From: Thiotrichales bacterium
GTDB taxonomy: Bacteria > Pseudomonadota > Gammaproteobacteria > Beggiatoales > Beggiatoaceae
Direction: 5' to 3'
Length of the DNA: 64,000 bases
NCBI GenBank assembly: GCA_016745035.1
Contig: JADGDE010000001.1
Coordinates: 1,233,668-1,297,667, forward strand
A model generated the notes under the pieces. It saw only the letters and a program-made list of their open reading frames with translations, made no database searches and had not been told where the DNA came from. The position numbers and the translations under genes were made by a program. Positions 53,317 through 63,700 of this stretch are shown in pieces. Numbering within the stretch: position 1 is the first letter of the stretch; every line of letters begins with the position of its first letter.

Positions 53317-54504
53317 ATGAACAATAATGATGATTTCGATACCCTACCCAACGATGATAGTCCTGAGGTAAGTGATAAGGACACGCTTGCCGCTAAAGAA
53401 AATGACACAGGCTATGATGCCATTGACCCCGATCTGAATTTATCGGTAGGGCAAACACTGGCGCAATTGCGTGAAAATAAAAATCTACAAATCGAACAAG
53501 TTGCCGATAACTTGCGCCTCGACATCACCACGGTTGAGAATTTAGAAAAGGATAATTACGAGCGTTTGCCGCCCGCAATTTTTATTCAAGGCTATATCCG
53601 CTGCTATGCCAAACTATTGGACATCGACCCCGAGCAACTGATCCGGCAATATTATGAGCAAGAAGGCAATGCGCCAGATCTGCAATATGCTGCGCCACAA
53701 AACATCCAAAGCAATGCTGATCGCACTGCTTTGAACGAAGAACGCAAAAAGAAAAAAGGCGGCTCTAGTGCCTTAAGTAGTTTGGCGCTGCTATTATTAT
53801 TCATCGCCGGCGCAGTGGTATTGTGGCAACAAGGCTATATCAATAAAGACCTATTCAACTTCAGCTTTTTGCAATCAGAAAGTGAAGACAATACCATTCG
53901 TGTGATCACAGACCCAGGACTTGCACCGCCTAATTTACCCAATACTGATGGCACACTTGCTGCACCTATTGCTCCCGATCTTAGCGCGTCTTCCGAATCC
54001 ACAACCTATACCCCACCACAAGAAGAAAACGACGAAGAATCAACGGCAACAACACTAGAAGCAGAGACGGCAGATAACAACAATGATGCCACTACTGAGA
54101 CTGAAACCACCGACAACCCGACTTTAACGCCTGCGACAGAAACAGAAACCGCAAGCAATGAAGAAAATACAGATACCAATGCGGCAACTGCAACAGAAGA
54201 AAATACCACTACCACAGAGACAGAAGAAGCCCCCGTAGTAGTCGAAGCCCCGAAACCACCTGTGGATAAACTTGAAGTGAGTTTCAGTGGCGCATCATGG
54301 ACAGAAGTGCATGATGCTGCGGGTAAACGCTTGTATTACCGCACCTCGAAAGCAGGCACTAGCCACAGCTTCAGCGGTGTCCCACCTTTCAAATTGAAAA
54401 TGGGTAAACCCGAAAAAACCACCGTGCGCTATTTAGGTGAAACCATGAATCTTAAGCGTTATTATGGTCGAGTCACCACTTTAAAAATAGGTAAGGCACA
54501 ATAA
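53317..54504 (+). CDS. rodZ: Cell-shape protein RodZ
   Basis: A 395-residue bitopic membrane protein. The cytoplasmic helix-turn-helix domain (about residues 45-115; [20 protein letters not shown]) binds MreB in the family; one transmembrane helix lies near 150-168; a Thr/Glu/Asn-rich spacer spans about 190-310; and the C-terminal DUF4115 domain (about 320-395) contains [19 protein letters not shown]. The N-terminal 40 residues are an extra acidic extension. The stop and the ispG start overlap by one base (TAATG). Confidence 0.94.
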   Translation: MNNNDDFDTLPNDDSPEVSDKDTLAAKENDTGYDAIDPDLNLSVGQTLAQLRENKNLQIEQVADNLRLDITTVENLEKDNYERLPPAIFIQGYIRCYAKLLDIDPEQLIRQYYEQEGNAPDLQYAAPQNIQSNADRTALNEERKKKKGGSSALSSLALLLLFIAGAVVLWQQGYINKDLFNFSFLQSESEDNTIRVITDPGLAPPNLPNTDGTLAAPIAPDLSASSESTTYTPPQEENDEESTATTLEAETADNNNDATTETETTDNPTLTPATETETASNEENTDTNAATATEENTTTTETEEAPVVVEAPKPPVDKLEVSFSGASWTEVHDAAGKRLYYRTSKAGTSHSFSGVPPFKLKMGKPEKTTVRYLGETMNLKRYYGRVTTLKIGKAQ

Positions 54505-55586
54505 TGCTCTATCAACATGAAATAAAGCGCCGCCATAGTCGCAAAATTTATGTTGGCGATGTTGCCGTCGGTGGTGATGCGCCGATTAGCGTCCAAAGCA
54601 TGACCAACACCGAAACTTGCGATGTCGATGCCACCGTTGGGCAAATCAAAGCCTTAGAAGCGGTTGGTGCGGATATTGTCCGCGTCTCTGTCCCCAGTAT
54701 GGACGCGGCACAGGCATTCGAGAAAATCCGCGCCCAAGTCAATGTACCTTTGGTCGCCGATATTCATTTTGACCATAAAATCGCTCTCTATGTGCTTGAG
54801 CATGGCGTTGATTGCTTACGGATTAACCCCGGCAACATCGGCAAAGAAGACCGTGTGCGGGCGGTGGTCGATAGTGCCCGCGATCACGATACCCCGATTC
54901 GTATCGGTGTGAATGCCGGATCGTTGGAAAAAGACTTACAGAAAAAATACGGTGAGCCGACACCGGATGCGCTGGTCGAATCAGCCATGCGCCATATTGA
55001 TATTCTCGATCGCCTTGATTTTGCCGAATTTAAGATCAGCCTTAAAGCTTCAGATGTGTTTATGACCGTCGAAGCCTATCGGCGCTTAGCTGACCAAATC
55101 GAGCAACCGTTGCATCTTGGTATTACTGAAGCCGGCGGCTTGCGCGCTGGTGCGGTTAAATCTGCCGTTGGCTTGGGTATGCTGCTTTCTGAGGGCATTG
55201 GTGACACCTTGCGGGTTTCACTTGCCGCCGATCCGGTTGAAGAAATCAAAGTCGGCTTTGATATATTAAAAAGCCTACATTTGCGCAAAAAAGGCATTAA
55301 CCTCATCGCCTGCCCCTCTTGCTCACGGCAAAATTTCAATGTGATTCAAGTCGCTAACGAACTCGAAAGCCGCCTTGAAGACATCCAAGAACCGATGGAC
55401 GTGGCAGTGATAGGCTGCGTGGTTAATGGCCCAGGTGAGGCTAAAGAAGCCCAAATAGGCTTGACAGGCGGCACACCTAACCTTGTCTACTTAGAGGGTA
55501 AGCCCGCTTTTAAAATTGATAATGACACTATCGTCGATACCCTAGAAAAAGCTGCCCGTGACCGACTTAAACACATCAAAGAGTAA
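54504..55586 (+). CDS. ispG: 4-hydroxy-3-methylbut-2-en-1-yl diphosphate synthase
   Basis: IspG (GcpE) is the [4Fe-4S] enzyme of the MEP isoprenoid pathway that makes HMBPP. The 360-residue protein has the family start ([20 protein letters not shown]), the LRINPGNIG barrel segment and three cluster Cys: two in [10 protein letters not shown] and one in [12 protein letters not shown]. It is translationally coupled to rodZ. hisS, the common next gene, is replaced here by fixH and mnmA. Confidence 0.96.
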   Translation: MLYQHEIKRRHSRKIYVGDVAVGGDAPISVQSMTNTETCDVDATVGQIKALEAVGADIVRVSVPSMDAAQAFEKIRAQVNVPLVADIHFDHKIALYVLEHGVDCLRINPGNIGKEDRVRAVVDSARDHDTPIRIGVNAGSLEKDLQKKYGEPTPDALVESAMRHIDILDRLDFAEFKISLKASDVFMTVEAYRRLADQIEQPLHLGITEAGGLRAGAVKSAVGLGMLLSEGIGDTLRVSLAADPVEEIKVGFDILKSLHLRKKGINLIACPSCSRQNFNVIQVANELESRLEDIQEPMDVAVIGCVVNGPGEAKEAQIGLTGGTPNLVYLEGKPAFKIDNDTIVDTLEKAARDRLKHIKE

Positions 55587-55593
55587 ACCGAAA

Positions 55594-56091
55594 ATGACAG
55601 ACCCTTGGTATAAAATCCCCCAAGTTTGGCTTATTATCACCTTTCCCAGCCTCGCTGTGATTGCCGGAACCTATACCATTTTCTTGGCAGTCTCCACCAG
55701 TGATGGACTGGTCGAGGACAATTATTACAAAGAAGGCTTGGCGATTAACCAATCGCTAGAACAAGATAAAAAAGCCGAACAATTGCAACTGTTTTCACAA
55801 CTGCAATTGCTTGAGGGTAAAGACATTCGTATGAAACTCACAGGTAAATTGGAAACTCTGCCAGAAAAACTCAGCGTTAAGTGGCAACACCCGACCCGCT
55901 CAGGTTTTGACCAAACTATCGAATTGACTAAAGCTGAAGATGGCTATTATCACGGCGCATTGCAACACGGGCTTGAAGCCGGTAACTGGTATTTGAATAT
56001 CAGCGAAGCAGACTGGCGCATCAAAGGGCGTTTGCATTGGCCACATGAGCCTAACTCAGTGCTGGCGGGTTTTGATTACAAACGTCGCTAA
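55594..56091 (+). CDS. fixH: FixH-like membrane protein
   Basis: A 165-residue protein with one N-terminal transmembrane helix (about residues 10-32) and an extracytoplasmic domain ending with [11 protein letters not shown]. FixH proteins assist cbb3 oxidase assembly, often with copper handling. The signature [20 protein letters not shown] is clear. The ATG at 55594 is chosen because it lies just past the ispG stop; an alternative start at 55558 would overlap ispG. No ccoNOQP, fixG or fixI genes are in the window, so fixH is displaced. It is coupled to mnmA by a TAATG overlap. Confidence 0.85.
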   Translation: MTDPWYKIPQVWLIITFPSLAVIAGTYTIFLAVSTSDGLVEDNYYKEGLAINQSLEQDKKAEQLQLFSQLQLLEGKDIRMKLTGKLETLPEKLSVKWQHPTRSGFDQTIELTKAEDGYYHGALQHGLEAGNWYLNISEADWRIKGRLHWPHEPNSVLAGFDYKRR

Positions 56092-57152
56092 TGATTATCG
56101 TCGGCATTTCGGGCGGGGTTGATTCAGCAGTCACCGCCTTGAGACTACAACAACAAGGCTATCAAGTCGAAGCTTTGTTCATGAAAAACTGGGAAGAGGA
56201 CGACGATGATGATTATTGCAGCGTCGCCACTGACCTTGCCGACGCGCAAGCGGTCTGTGATAAATTAGACATTCCCCTACATACGGTCAATTTTGCCACC
56301 GAATATTGGGATAATGTCTTTAGTCATTGCCTAGACGAGTTTAAAGCCGGACGCACGCCCAACCCTGACGTACTTTGCAACCGTGAAATTAAATTTAAGG
56401 TATTTCGCGAACATGCCCTGCGCCTTGGCGCGGAAAAAATTGCCACCGGACACTATGCCCGCAATCACCAAGCCACCGACGCTTATCAATTGCTCACTGG
56501 CAAAGATAAAAACAAAGACCAAAGCTATTTTTTATATCTTTTAGATCAAGAGCAACTCGCTGATAGCCTGTTTCCCTTGGGTGAGATAGAAAAAACCGTC
56601 GTGCGACAAATGGCAACTGATGCTGATTTGATTGTTCACGATAAAAAAGACAGCACTGGGATTTGCTTTATTGGCGAGCGCCCTTTCAAAGATTTTTTAC
56701 AACAATACATCCCTGCGCAACCGGGCGAAATGGTCGATATTAACGGCACGCGCCTAGGGCAACACGATGGGCTGATGTATTACACCTTGGGACAACGCAA
56801 AGGGCTTAACATCGGTGGACAAAAACAAGGCAGTGGCGAGCCGTGGTTTGTGGTCGATAAAGACCTTGATAATAATCAACTGATTGTCGGACAAGGGCAT
56901 AACCATCCGCGTTTATTTAAGCCAGAACTCTATGTCGAAGAGCTACATTGGATAACCGGAAAAGCGCCCGAATTTCCTTATCCTTGCCAAGCTAAAATCC
57001 GCTATCGCCAACAAGCCCAAGCTTGCACGGTGTATCCCGATGCCAAAGGCTACCGGATTGAATTCACCGAGCCACAACGCTCGGTCACACCGGGACAATC
57101 AGTGGTGCTGTATCAAGCCGAACAATGCTTAGGCGGCGGGATTATTCTCTAA
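56091..57152 (+). CDS. mnmA: tRNA-specific 2-thiouridylase MnmA
   Basis: MnmA thiolates uridine-34 of tRNA-Lys, -Glu and -Gln. The 353-residue protein has the PP-loop SGGVDSAV near its N-terminus, the catalytic Cys in [14 protein letters not shown], the second Cys in [12 protein letters not shown], and the C-terminal beta-barrel segment [15 protein letters not shown]. The ATG overlaps the fixH stop (TAATG). Confidence 0.95.
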   Translation: MIIVGISGGVDSAVTALRLQQQGYQVEALFMKNWEEDDDDDYCSVATDLADAQAVCDKLDIPLHTVNFATEYWDNVFSHCLDEFKAGRTPNPDVLCNREIKFKVFREHALRLGAEKIATGHYARNHQATDAYQLLTGKDKNKDQSYFLYLLDQEQLADSLFPLGEIEKTVVRQMATDADLIVHDKKDSTGICFIGERPFKDFLQQYIPAQPGEMVDINGTRLGQHDGLMYYTLGQRKGLNIGGQKQGSGEPWFVVDKDLDNNQLIVGQGHNHPRLFKPELYVEELHWITGKAPEFPYPCQAKIRYRQQAQACTVYPDAKGYRIEFTEPQRSVTPGQSVVLYQAEQCLGGGIIL

Positions 57153-57207
57153 TGAGGGGTATTTTTTATCTGTTCATGGAAAAAAATAGCGGCACATATT
57201 AAATCAA

Positions 57208-57235
57208 GTTTCCATCATGTTTCGGTATTGGAAAC
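57208..57235. promoter_or_regulatory. Inverted repeat upstream of the ilv promoter
   Basis: GTTTCCA and TGGAAAC form 7-bp arms separated by 14 bases, 20 bp before the likely -35 box. It could be a regulator site; no regulator is identified and this is tentative. Confidence 0.35.
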
Positions 57236-57255
57236 AATTTGTTTACATAAAGCAC

Positions 57256-57284
57256 TTGACCTGATTGGCGCAGTAAGGTAACTT
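57256..57284 (+). promoter_or_regulatory. Probable promoter of the ilv operon
   Basis: TTGACC (57256-57261) and TAACTT (57279-57284) have the optimal 17-bp spacing. The remaining leader is only about 30 bases, leaving no room for a peptide-type attenuator. Confidence 0.55.
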
Positions 57285-57322
57285 TGGCACTTTTTCGTGG
57301 CATAAATAAGGGGTGTATTTAG

Positions 57323-59062
57323 GTGGTCGGTGAAACCGAAATGCTCACAGGGGCTGACATACTAATCCGCTGCTTGGAAGCTGAAGATGTAGAATTCATT
57401 TTTGGTTATCCTGGTGGGGCTGTTTTGCATATTTATGATGCACTATTCAGCCATAAAAACATACGACACATCTTGGTGCGCCATGAACAAGCTGCGGTAC
57501 ACGCAGCCGATGGTCTGGCACGCTCAACAGGCAAGCCTGGCGTGGTCTTAGTGACCTCAGGGCCTGGAGCGACTAATGCTGTCACTGGCATCGCAACTGC
57601 CTATATGGACTCGATCCCGATGGTGATTATCACAGGACAAGTCCCTACAGCCCTGATTGGTAATGATGCCTTCCAAGAAGTCGATGCCGTTGGCATTACT
57701 CGCCCTTGCGTGAAACATAACTTCTTAGTCAAAGATGTCACCAAGCTCGCCGAAACACTGAAAAAAGCCTTTTTTGTCGCCACCAGTGGTCGTCCTGGCC
57801 CTGTCGTGGTTGATATTCCCAAAGACATTACGGCACAAACGGCCGCTTTTTCGTATCCCGAACAAATCAGTATGCGCTCCTATAAGCCAAATAATGTCGG
57901 GCACACAGGACAAATTAAACGCGCGGCTGAATTACTCATCAATGCCAAACGCCCAATGATTTATTCCGGCGGCGGTGTGGTTTTAGGTGATGCCAGCGAT
58001 GACTTAACCGCTTTAACCCGCGAGTTGGGTTTCCCAATTACCAATACCCTGATGGGTTTGGGTGCTTATCCTGCCTCTGATAAACAATATGTCGGTATGT
58101 TAGGGATGCACGGCACCTATGAAGCCAATATGGCGATGCACGAGTGCGATACCTTGCTGGCTATCGGTGCGCGCTTTGATGATCGTGTTACTGGGGAAGT
58201 GAAAAAATTCTGCCCCCACGCTAAAATTATCCATATTGATATTGACCCTGCGTCTATCTCCAAAACCATTAAAGTCGATGTGCCTATTGTTGGTAATGTT
58301 AATCGCGTGATTAATGATTTGCGCAACGCGATTAAAGTCAATAAAAACCAAGTCGATGCCAAGGCGCTGGAAAAATGGTGGCAACAGATTAATAACTGGC
58401 AAGAAAAAAATTGCCTGCAATATGATCGGGAATCGGAACTGATTAAACCGCAATACGTGGTCGAAAAACTCCACGAAATTACTAAGGGCGATGCTTTTGT
58501 AACCTCAGATGTTGGACAACATCAAATGTGGGCGGCGCAATTCTATGGCTTTAACAAACCTAGACGTTGGATTAATTCCGGTGGTCTGGGCACGATGGGC
58601 TTTGGTTTACCTGCTGCGATGGGTGTCAGTCTTGCCCACCCTGAAGATACCGTTGCTTGTATTACCGGTGAAGCCAGTATCCAAATGTGTATTCAGGAAT
58701 TATCGACCTGTATGCAATACGGTTTGCCGATTAAAATTATTAACTTAAATAATCGTTACATGGGCATGGTGCGCCAGTGGCAAGAGTTTTTCTATGACAA
58801 GCGCTACTCGCATTCGTATGTCGATGCCCTGCCCGATTTTGTCAAACTCGCTGAGAGTTATGGCCATGTGGGGATGCGGATCGAAAATCCTGATGATGTC
58901 AAAGGCGCATTAGAAGAAGCCTTTGCGATGAAAGATCGCCTGGTATTCCTCGACTTTATGACTGACCAATCCGAGAATGTCTTCCCCATGGTTGCCGCTG
59001 GTAAAGGTCATCATGAAATGCTGCTGTCCTCTATGGGTACAACCGACAGGGAGCTTGCCTAA
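57323..59062 (+). CDS. ilvI: Acetolactate synthase large subunit
   Basis: The catalytic subunit of acetohydroxyacid synthase, first common step in valine, leucine and isoleucine synthesis. The 579-residue ThDP enzyme has FIFGYPGGAVLHIYDALF at the N-terminus with the catalytic Glu in RHEQAAVHAADG, the FAD domain in the middle, and the ThDP pyrophosphate segment near NLNNRYMGMVRQWQEFFYD. The conserved GDG at its start is read as GEA (ITGEASIQM), a deviation as seen by eye. The GTG start (AAGGGG upstream) is one choice; ATG at 57341 is equally plausible. It could also be named ilvB. Its stop overlaps the small-subunit start. Confidence 0.94.
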   Translation: MVGETEMLTGADILIRCLEAEDVEFIFGYPGGAVLHIYDALFSHKNIRHILVRHEQAAVHAADGLARSTGKPGVVLVTSGPGATNAVTGIATAYMDSIPMVIITGQVPTALIGNDAFQEVDAVGITRPCVKHNFLVKDVTKLAETLKKAFFVATSGRPGPVVVDIPKDITAQTAAFSYPEQISMRSYKPNNVGHTGQIKRAAELLINAKRPMIYSGGGVVLGDASDDLTALTRELGFPITNTLMGLGAYPASDKQYVGMLGMHGTYEANMAMHECDTLLAIGARFDDRVTGEVKKFCPHAKIIHIDIDPASISKTIKVDVPIVGNVNRVINDLRNAIKVNKNQVDAKALEKWWQQINNWQEKNCLQYDRESELIKPQYVVEKLHEITKGDAFVTSDVGQHQMWAAQFYGFNKPRRWINSGGLGTMGFGLPAAMGVSLAHPEDTVACITGEASIQMCIQELSTCMQYGLPIKIINLNNRYMGMVRQWQEFFYDKRYSHSYVDALPDFVKLAESYGHVGMRIENPDDVKGALEEAFAMKDRLVFLDFMTDQSENVFPMVAAGKGHHEMLLSSMGTTDRELA

Positions 59063-59550
59063 TGCGTCACATTATTGCCTTGTTGATAGAAAATGAAGCA
59101 GGGGCTTTGTCTCGGGTATCGGGTTTGTTTTCAGCCCGTGCCTACAACATCGAGTCGCTGACTGTTGCTCCAACCGAAGACCCATCCCTGTCGCGCATGA
59201 CCTTGATCACCCGTGGTTCCGATAATATTGTTGAGCAAATTCTCAAACAATTGAACAAATTGGTCGATGTGGTCAAAGTCATGGACTTAAGCGAGGGTAT
59301 ACACATTGAACGTGAATTATTGCTCTTAAAAATCCGGGTAACCAATGCCAATGCTTGCCATGACATCAAACGCTTATGCGATATTTTTCGCGGGCATATT
59401 ATTGATGTCAACAAAGACAGCTATGTGGTGGAAATGACGGGCAGCAGCGATAAAGTCGATGCTTTTATCAGCACTTTAGACCCACACCTTATTTTAGAAA
59501 CCGTGCGCTCAGGTGTCTCTGGCATCGGTCGCGGACAACGCATTCTCTGA
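59062..59550 (+). CDS. ilvH: Acetolactate synthase small (regulatory) subunit
   Basis: A 162-residue regulatory subunit with an N-terminal ACT domain (about 1-75: IIALLIENEAGALSRVSGLF, SARAYNIESLTVAPTEDPSL) and a C-terminal ALS_ss_C domain (RITNAN-type segment near 90, then EMTGSSDKVDAFI). It activates the large subunit and confers valine feedback inhibition. The ATG overlaps the large-subunit stop (TAATG), ensuring matched synthesis. Confidence 0.96.
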   Translation: MRHIIALLIENEAGALSRVSGLFSARAYNIESLTVAPTEDPSLSRMTLITRGSDNIVEQILKQLNKLVDVVKVMDLSEGIHIERELLLLKIRVTNANACHDIKRLCDIFRGHIIDVNKDSYVVEMTGSSDKVDAFISTLDPHLILETVRSGVSGIGRGQRIL

Positions 59551-59582
59551 CAAAAACAACCCTCGAAGCTCTGCGAGTTTAA

Positions 59583-60611
<1,029 letters not shown>

Positions 60612-60618
60612 TCATTAA

Positions 60619-60640
60619 GGCATGGGTTCCGACCCATGCC
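60619..60640 (+). promoter_or_regulatory. Hairpin directly after ilvC
   Basis: GGCATGGGT and ACCCATGCC pair perfectly around TCCG. No T-run follows, so it is likely an mRNA-end stabiliser or pause hairpin just upstream of the true terminator. Confidence 0.6.
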
Positions 60641-60655
60641 TCATGAGCTAGTCAT

Positions 60656-60692
60656 AAAAGGGCATCGTTCAGTTTTGGACGATGCCCTTTTT
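60656..60692 (+). terminator. Rho-independent terminator of the ilv operon
   Basis: AAAAGGGCATCGT pairs with ACGATGCCCTTTT across a 10-base loop and ends in TTTTT. It separates the ilv operon from the NACHT gene. Confidence 0.92.
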
Positions 60693-60738
60693 CGTCTGGT
60701 TTAATAAATTACAGCACATACCAATATTTATTTAAGGT

Positions 60739-60744
60739 TATAAT
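60739..60744 (+). promoter_or_regulatory. Candidate -10 element of the NACHT gene
   Basis: TATAAT lies 32 bp before the ATG at 60777. No convincing -35 hexamer sits at 16-18 bp, so this is tentative. Confidence 0.35.
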
Positions 60745-60776
60745 CAGCGCACATTCATGCCACTTTCAAAGCACTT

Positions 60777-63700
60777 ATGGAACTGATTCTTGCCTTCATT
60801 ATTACCATTCTAGCCACTGTCCTCGGTACAATATGGGCAATATCGTATATTGATGAGCGAAAAAAACGCAAACACCAAAAAGGTAGCTATCTTGGTATCC
60901 CAGTCGATTTAGCCGAAGCTGAGGAATATTTAAGCTGGCTAAAAGACCTTTGCGAGTTGCGTGATCCCCATGCCAAAATCCAATGTTTGTATGAAAAGCA
61001 AATCGGGCACTATTTGCGCGTTAGCATTGACGAGCAAGGCACTTATAGCATTTACCCTTTGTTTGGCATTAATGGTGATGTGACCCAAACTAATTTTGAA
61101 AAAGTCCAAGCCTTTAACCAACGCTATCAACAGGAAATCAACCACAGTAAAAGTATTGTGGTCTACAACGGCAAGCTCTCAGCAAAACACCAACAAGCCT
61201 TGAGAGCGCAACGGGTGATTCTGTATCACTTCATGGAATACCGTAACCTAATCAACTTCCTGCCCTATATCGAATCCCAAGCCCTGCGTTTAGCCAAAGA
61301 TGTCGAATATGACAGCCGACTATTTATCCCTCAGCGACTCGATTATGAATACAACGCCCCCAGCGACAAAAACAACGCCCTCAAAAGTCTAGGAGATTGG
61401 TTGCAAGAGAGTCAAAAAGGTATTTTGCTAATTTTGGGCGATTTTGGTACGGGTAAAACCTTTTTATTGCGCGAACTGGCACAACAACTTAACCGTGCCT
61501 ATCAAGACAATCACAACCTGCCTGCGCCGTTGTTTATCGAAATGCGTGAGCTGGAAAAAGCCAGCAGCCTCAATGAATTGATGGCACAACATTTGGCGAA
61601 ATATGAGGTGGATTTCAAAGCCAAAGCCTTTGAGCGCATGTTAGCCGATGGCAACGTGGTGTTATTATTCGATGGCTTTGATGAATTAGAACTACGCATC
61701 GGCTATGACCGCGTTACCGAACACTTACAGACTTTAAGCAGCGCACTCACAGGCGCATGCGCCCATGTCATCGTCAGCGCCCGCAGCCAGCATTTTAAAT
61801 CCCAACAACAAATCCGCTCGGCACTCCAAGACCATGTGCTGAGCCAACAACAGCATCAAATTGCTTATTTATCTGGTTTTAATGAACCACAAATCCGCCA
61901 ATATTTAACCAAGCGGTTTCAAGATGAAGGCAAAGCCCAAGAACACGTTGCCCTATTACGCCGAGTAAAAGACTTGCTCGGCTTGTCCGAAAACCCGCGA
62001 ATGCTGAGCTTTATTTTGCAAATCCAGCCCGAAACCTTGCAAGCAGTCGCCGATAAAGACGGACATATCAGCGCCGCCAAGCTCTATCACACCCTGATTG
62101 AGCAATGGCTAAGTTTAGAGCAAGATAAAGTCTCGCCGCCGGGTGGACGCGCCACCTTAGAAAAACAACACCGTTGGCAAGCGGTGGAGCAGCTCGCCTT
62201 GGTATTGTGGCAAAAAACCGAAGCGGCAGTGAGTTGGCAAGAGTTAGGCACAGAAATTCAAACCCATTTAAAACCCTTGCTTGATATTAGCAGCCCCAGC
62301 AATGTGTTGATGGAAGTTGGCTGCCGCTCTTTATTAAGCCGCGATAATGATGACCATTTCCGCTTTATCCATCAATCGGTTTTAGAATGGCTGGTCGCCA
62401 AACAAGCCGCCAGCCAACTACACCATGCCGACCCTAGCCTTGAGACCCTGTTCAACCGCCATAAACTCTCTTCCTTGATGGCGGATTTCTTCCTCGATTT
62501 GGCCGGACACGACGAGGCACTGGCATGGGCGCAGGCACAAATCCAAAAAAGCGAGCAACAACAAGGCTTGCTCAAAGACAACGCCCATGTATTACTCAAA
62601 CGCTTGAATAAAAACGTCACGGGGGCAAACTACAGCGGCGAGGACTTGCGCGGGAAAGACTTTAGCTATCAAGACTTAAACAATGCTGATTTTAGCGATG
62701 CAAACTTAGAAAAAGCCAATTTCACTGGCGCACAATGCCGTTATGCCAGCTTTAAGGGCGCAAACTGTGCGGGAGTGCGTTTTGATGAAGCCGATTTGCG
62801 CGAGTGTGATTTTAAAGGCGCAGATTGTCACCATGGCAGTTTTTTAGGCACACTGATACAAGACTTAGAGTGGGATGAACAAACCCGCTGGGATTATGCC
62901 CGTTTATTGGGTAAAAGTTTACCCTTGCCGATGGAGCCTGAGATGGAACGCTTGCCCACGGGTGTTCGTATCGGTTTAGAGGATTTGTGCGGGCAGAGTT
63001 TGCCTAACTTAGGCTATGTTCGTTCTGTCGCTTTTCGGGATGAATTTATTCTTGGCTCTGGCAGTGATAATGCGGTGATGCTTTGGGATAGCTATTGGGG
63101 ACAAGCGATATTTGATCTAAATAGCACTGTAGCACACATTGCCTACAGCCCCAGCGGCAGCCACCTTGCTGGCGGTTCCTATGATAATACAGTGAAACTC
63201 TGGGACACAGACAGCGGCAAGCAGCGCCTTGACTTACGCGGACACACGGATTACGTGAGAAGCGTCGCCTACAGCCCCTCAGGCTCAGAGCTTGCCAGCG
63301 GCTCCTCTGATAAGACGGTGAAACTCTGGGACACAGACAGCGGCAAGCAGCGCCTTGACTTACGCGGACATGAAAGAAGAGTATTAAGCGTCGCCTACAG
63401 CCCCTCAGGCTCAGAGCTTGCCAGCGGCTCCGATGATAAGACGGTGAAACTCTGGGACACAGACAGCGGCAAGCAGCGCCTTGACTTACGCGGACACACG
63501 GGTTGGGTTAGAAGCGTCGCCTACAGCCCCTCAGGCTCAGAGCTTGCCAGCGGCTCCGATGATAAGACGGTGAAACTCTGGGACACAGACAGCGGCAAGC
63601 AGCGCCTTGACTTACGCGGACATGAATATGCGGTTAATAGCGTCGCCTACAGCCCCTCAGGCTCAGAGCTTGCCAGCGGCTCCGATGATAAGACGGTGAA

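Noticed and set aside
57153..57322. Leader-peptide attenuator for the ilv genes
   Set aside because: No short ORF rich in Ile, Val or Leu codons and no terminator-antiterminator pair lie between the probable promoter and the start.
60619..60640. Hairpin after ilvC as the operon terminator
   Set aside because: No T-run follows. The stronger hairpin at 60656-60692 with TTTTT is the better terminator.
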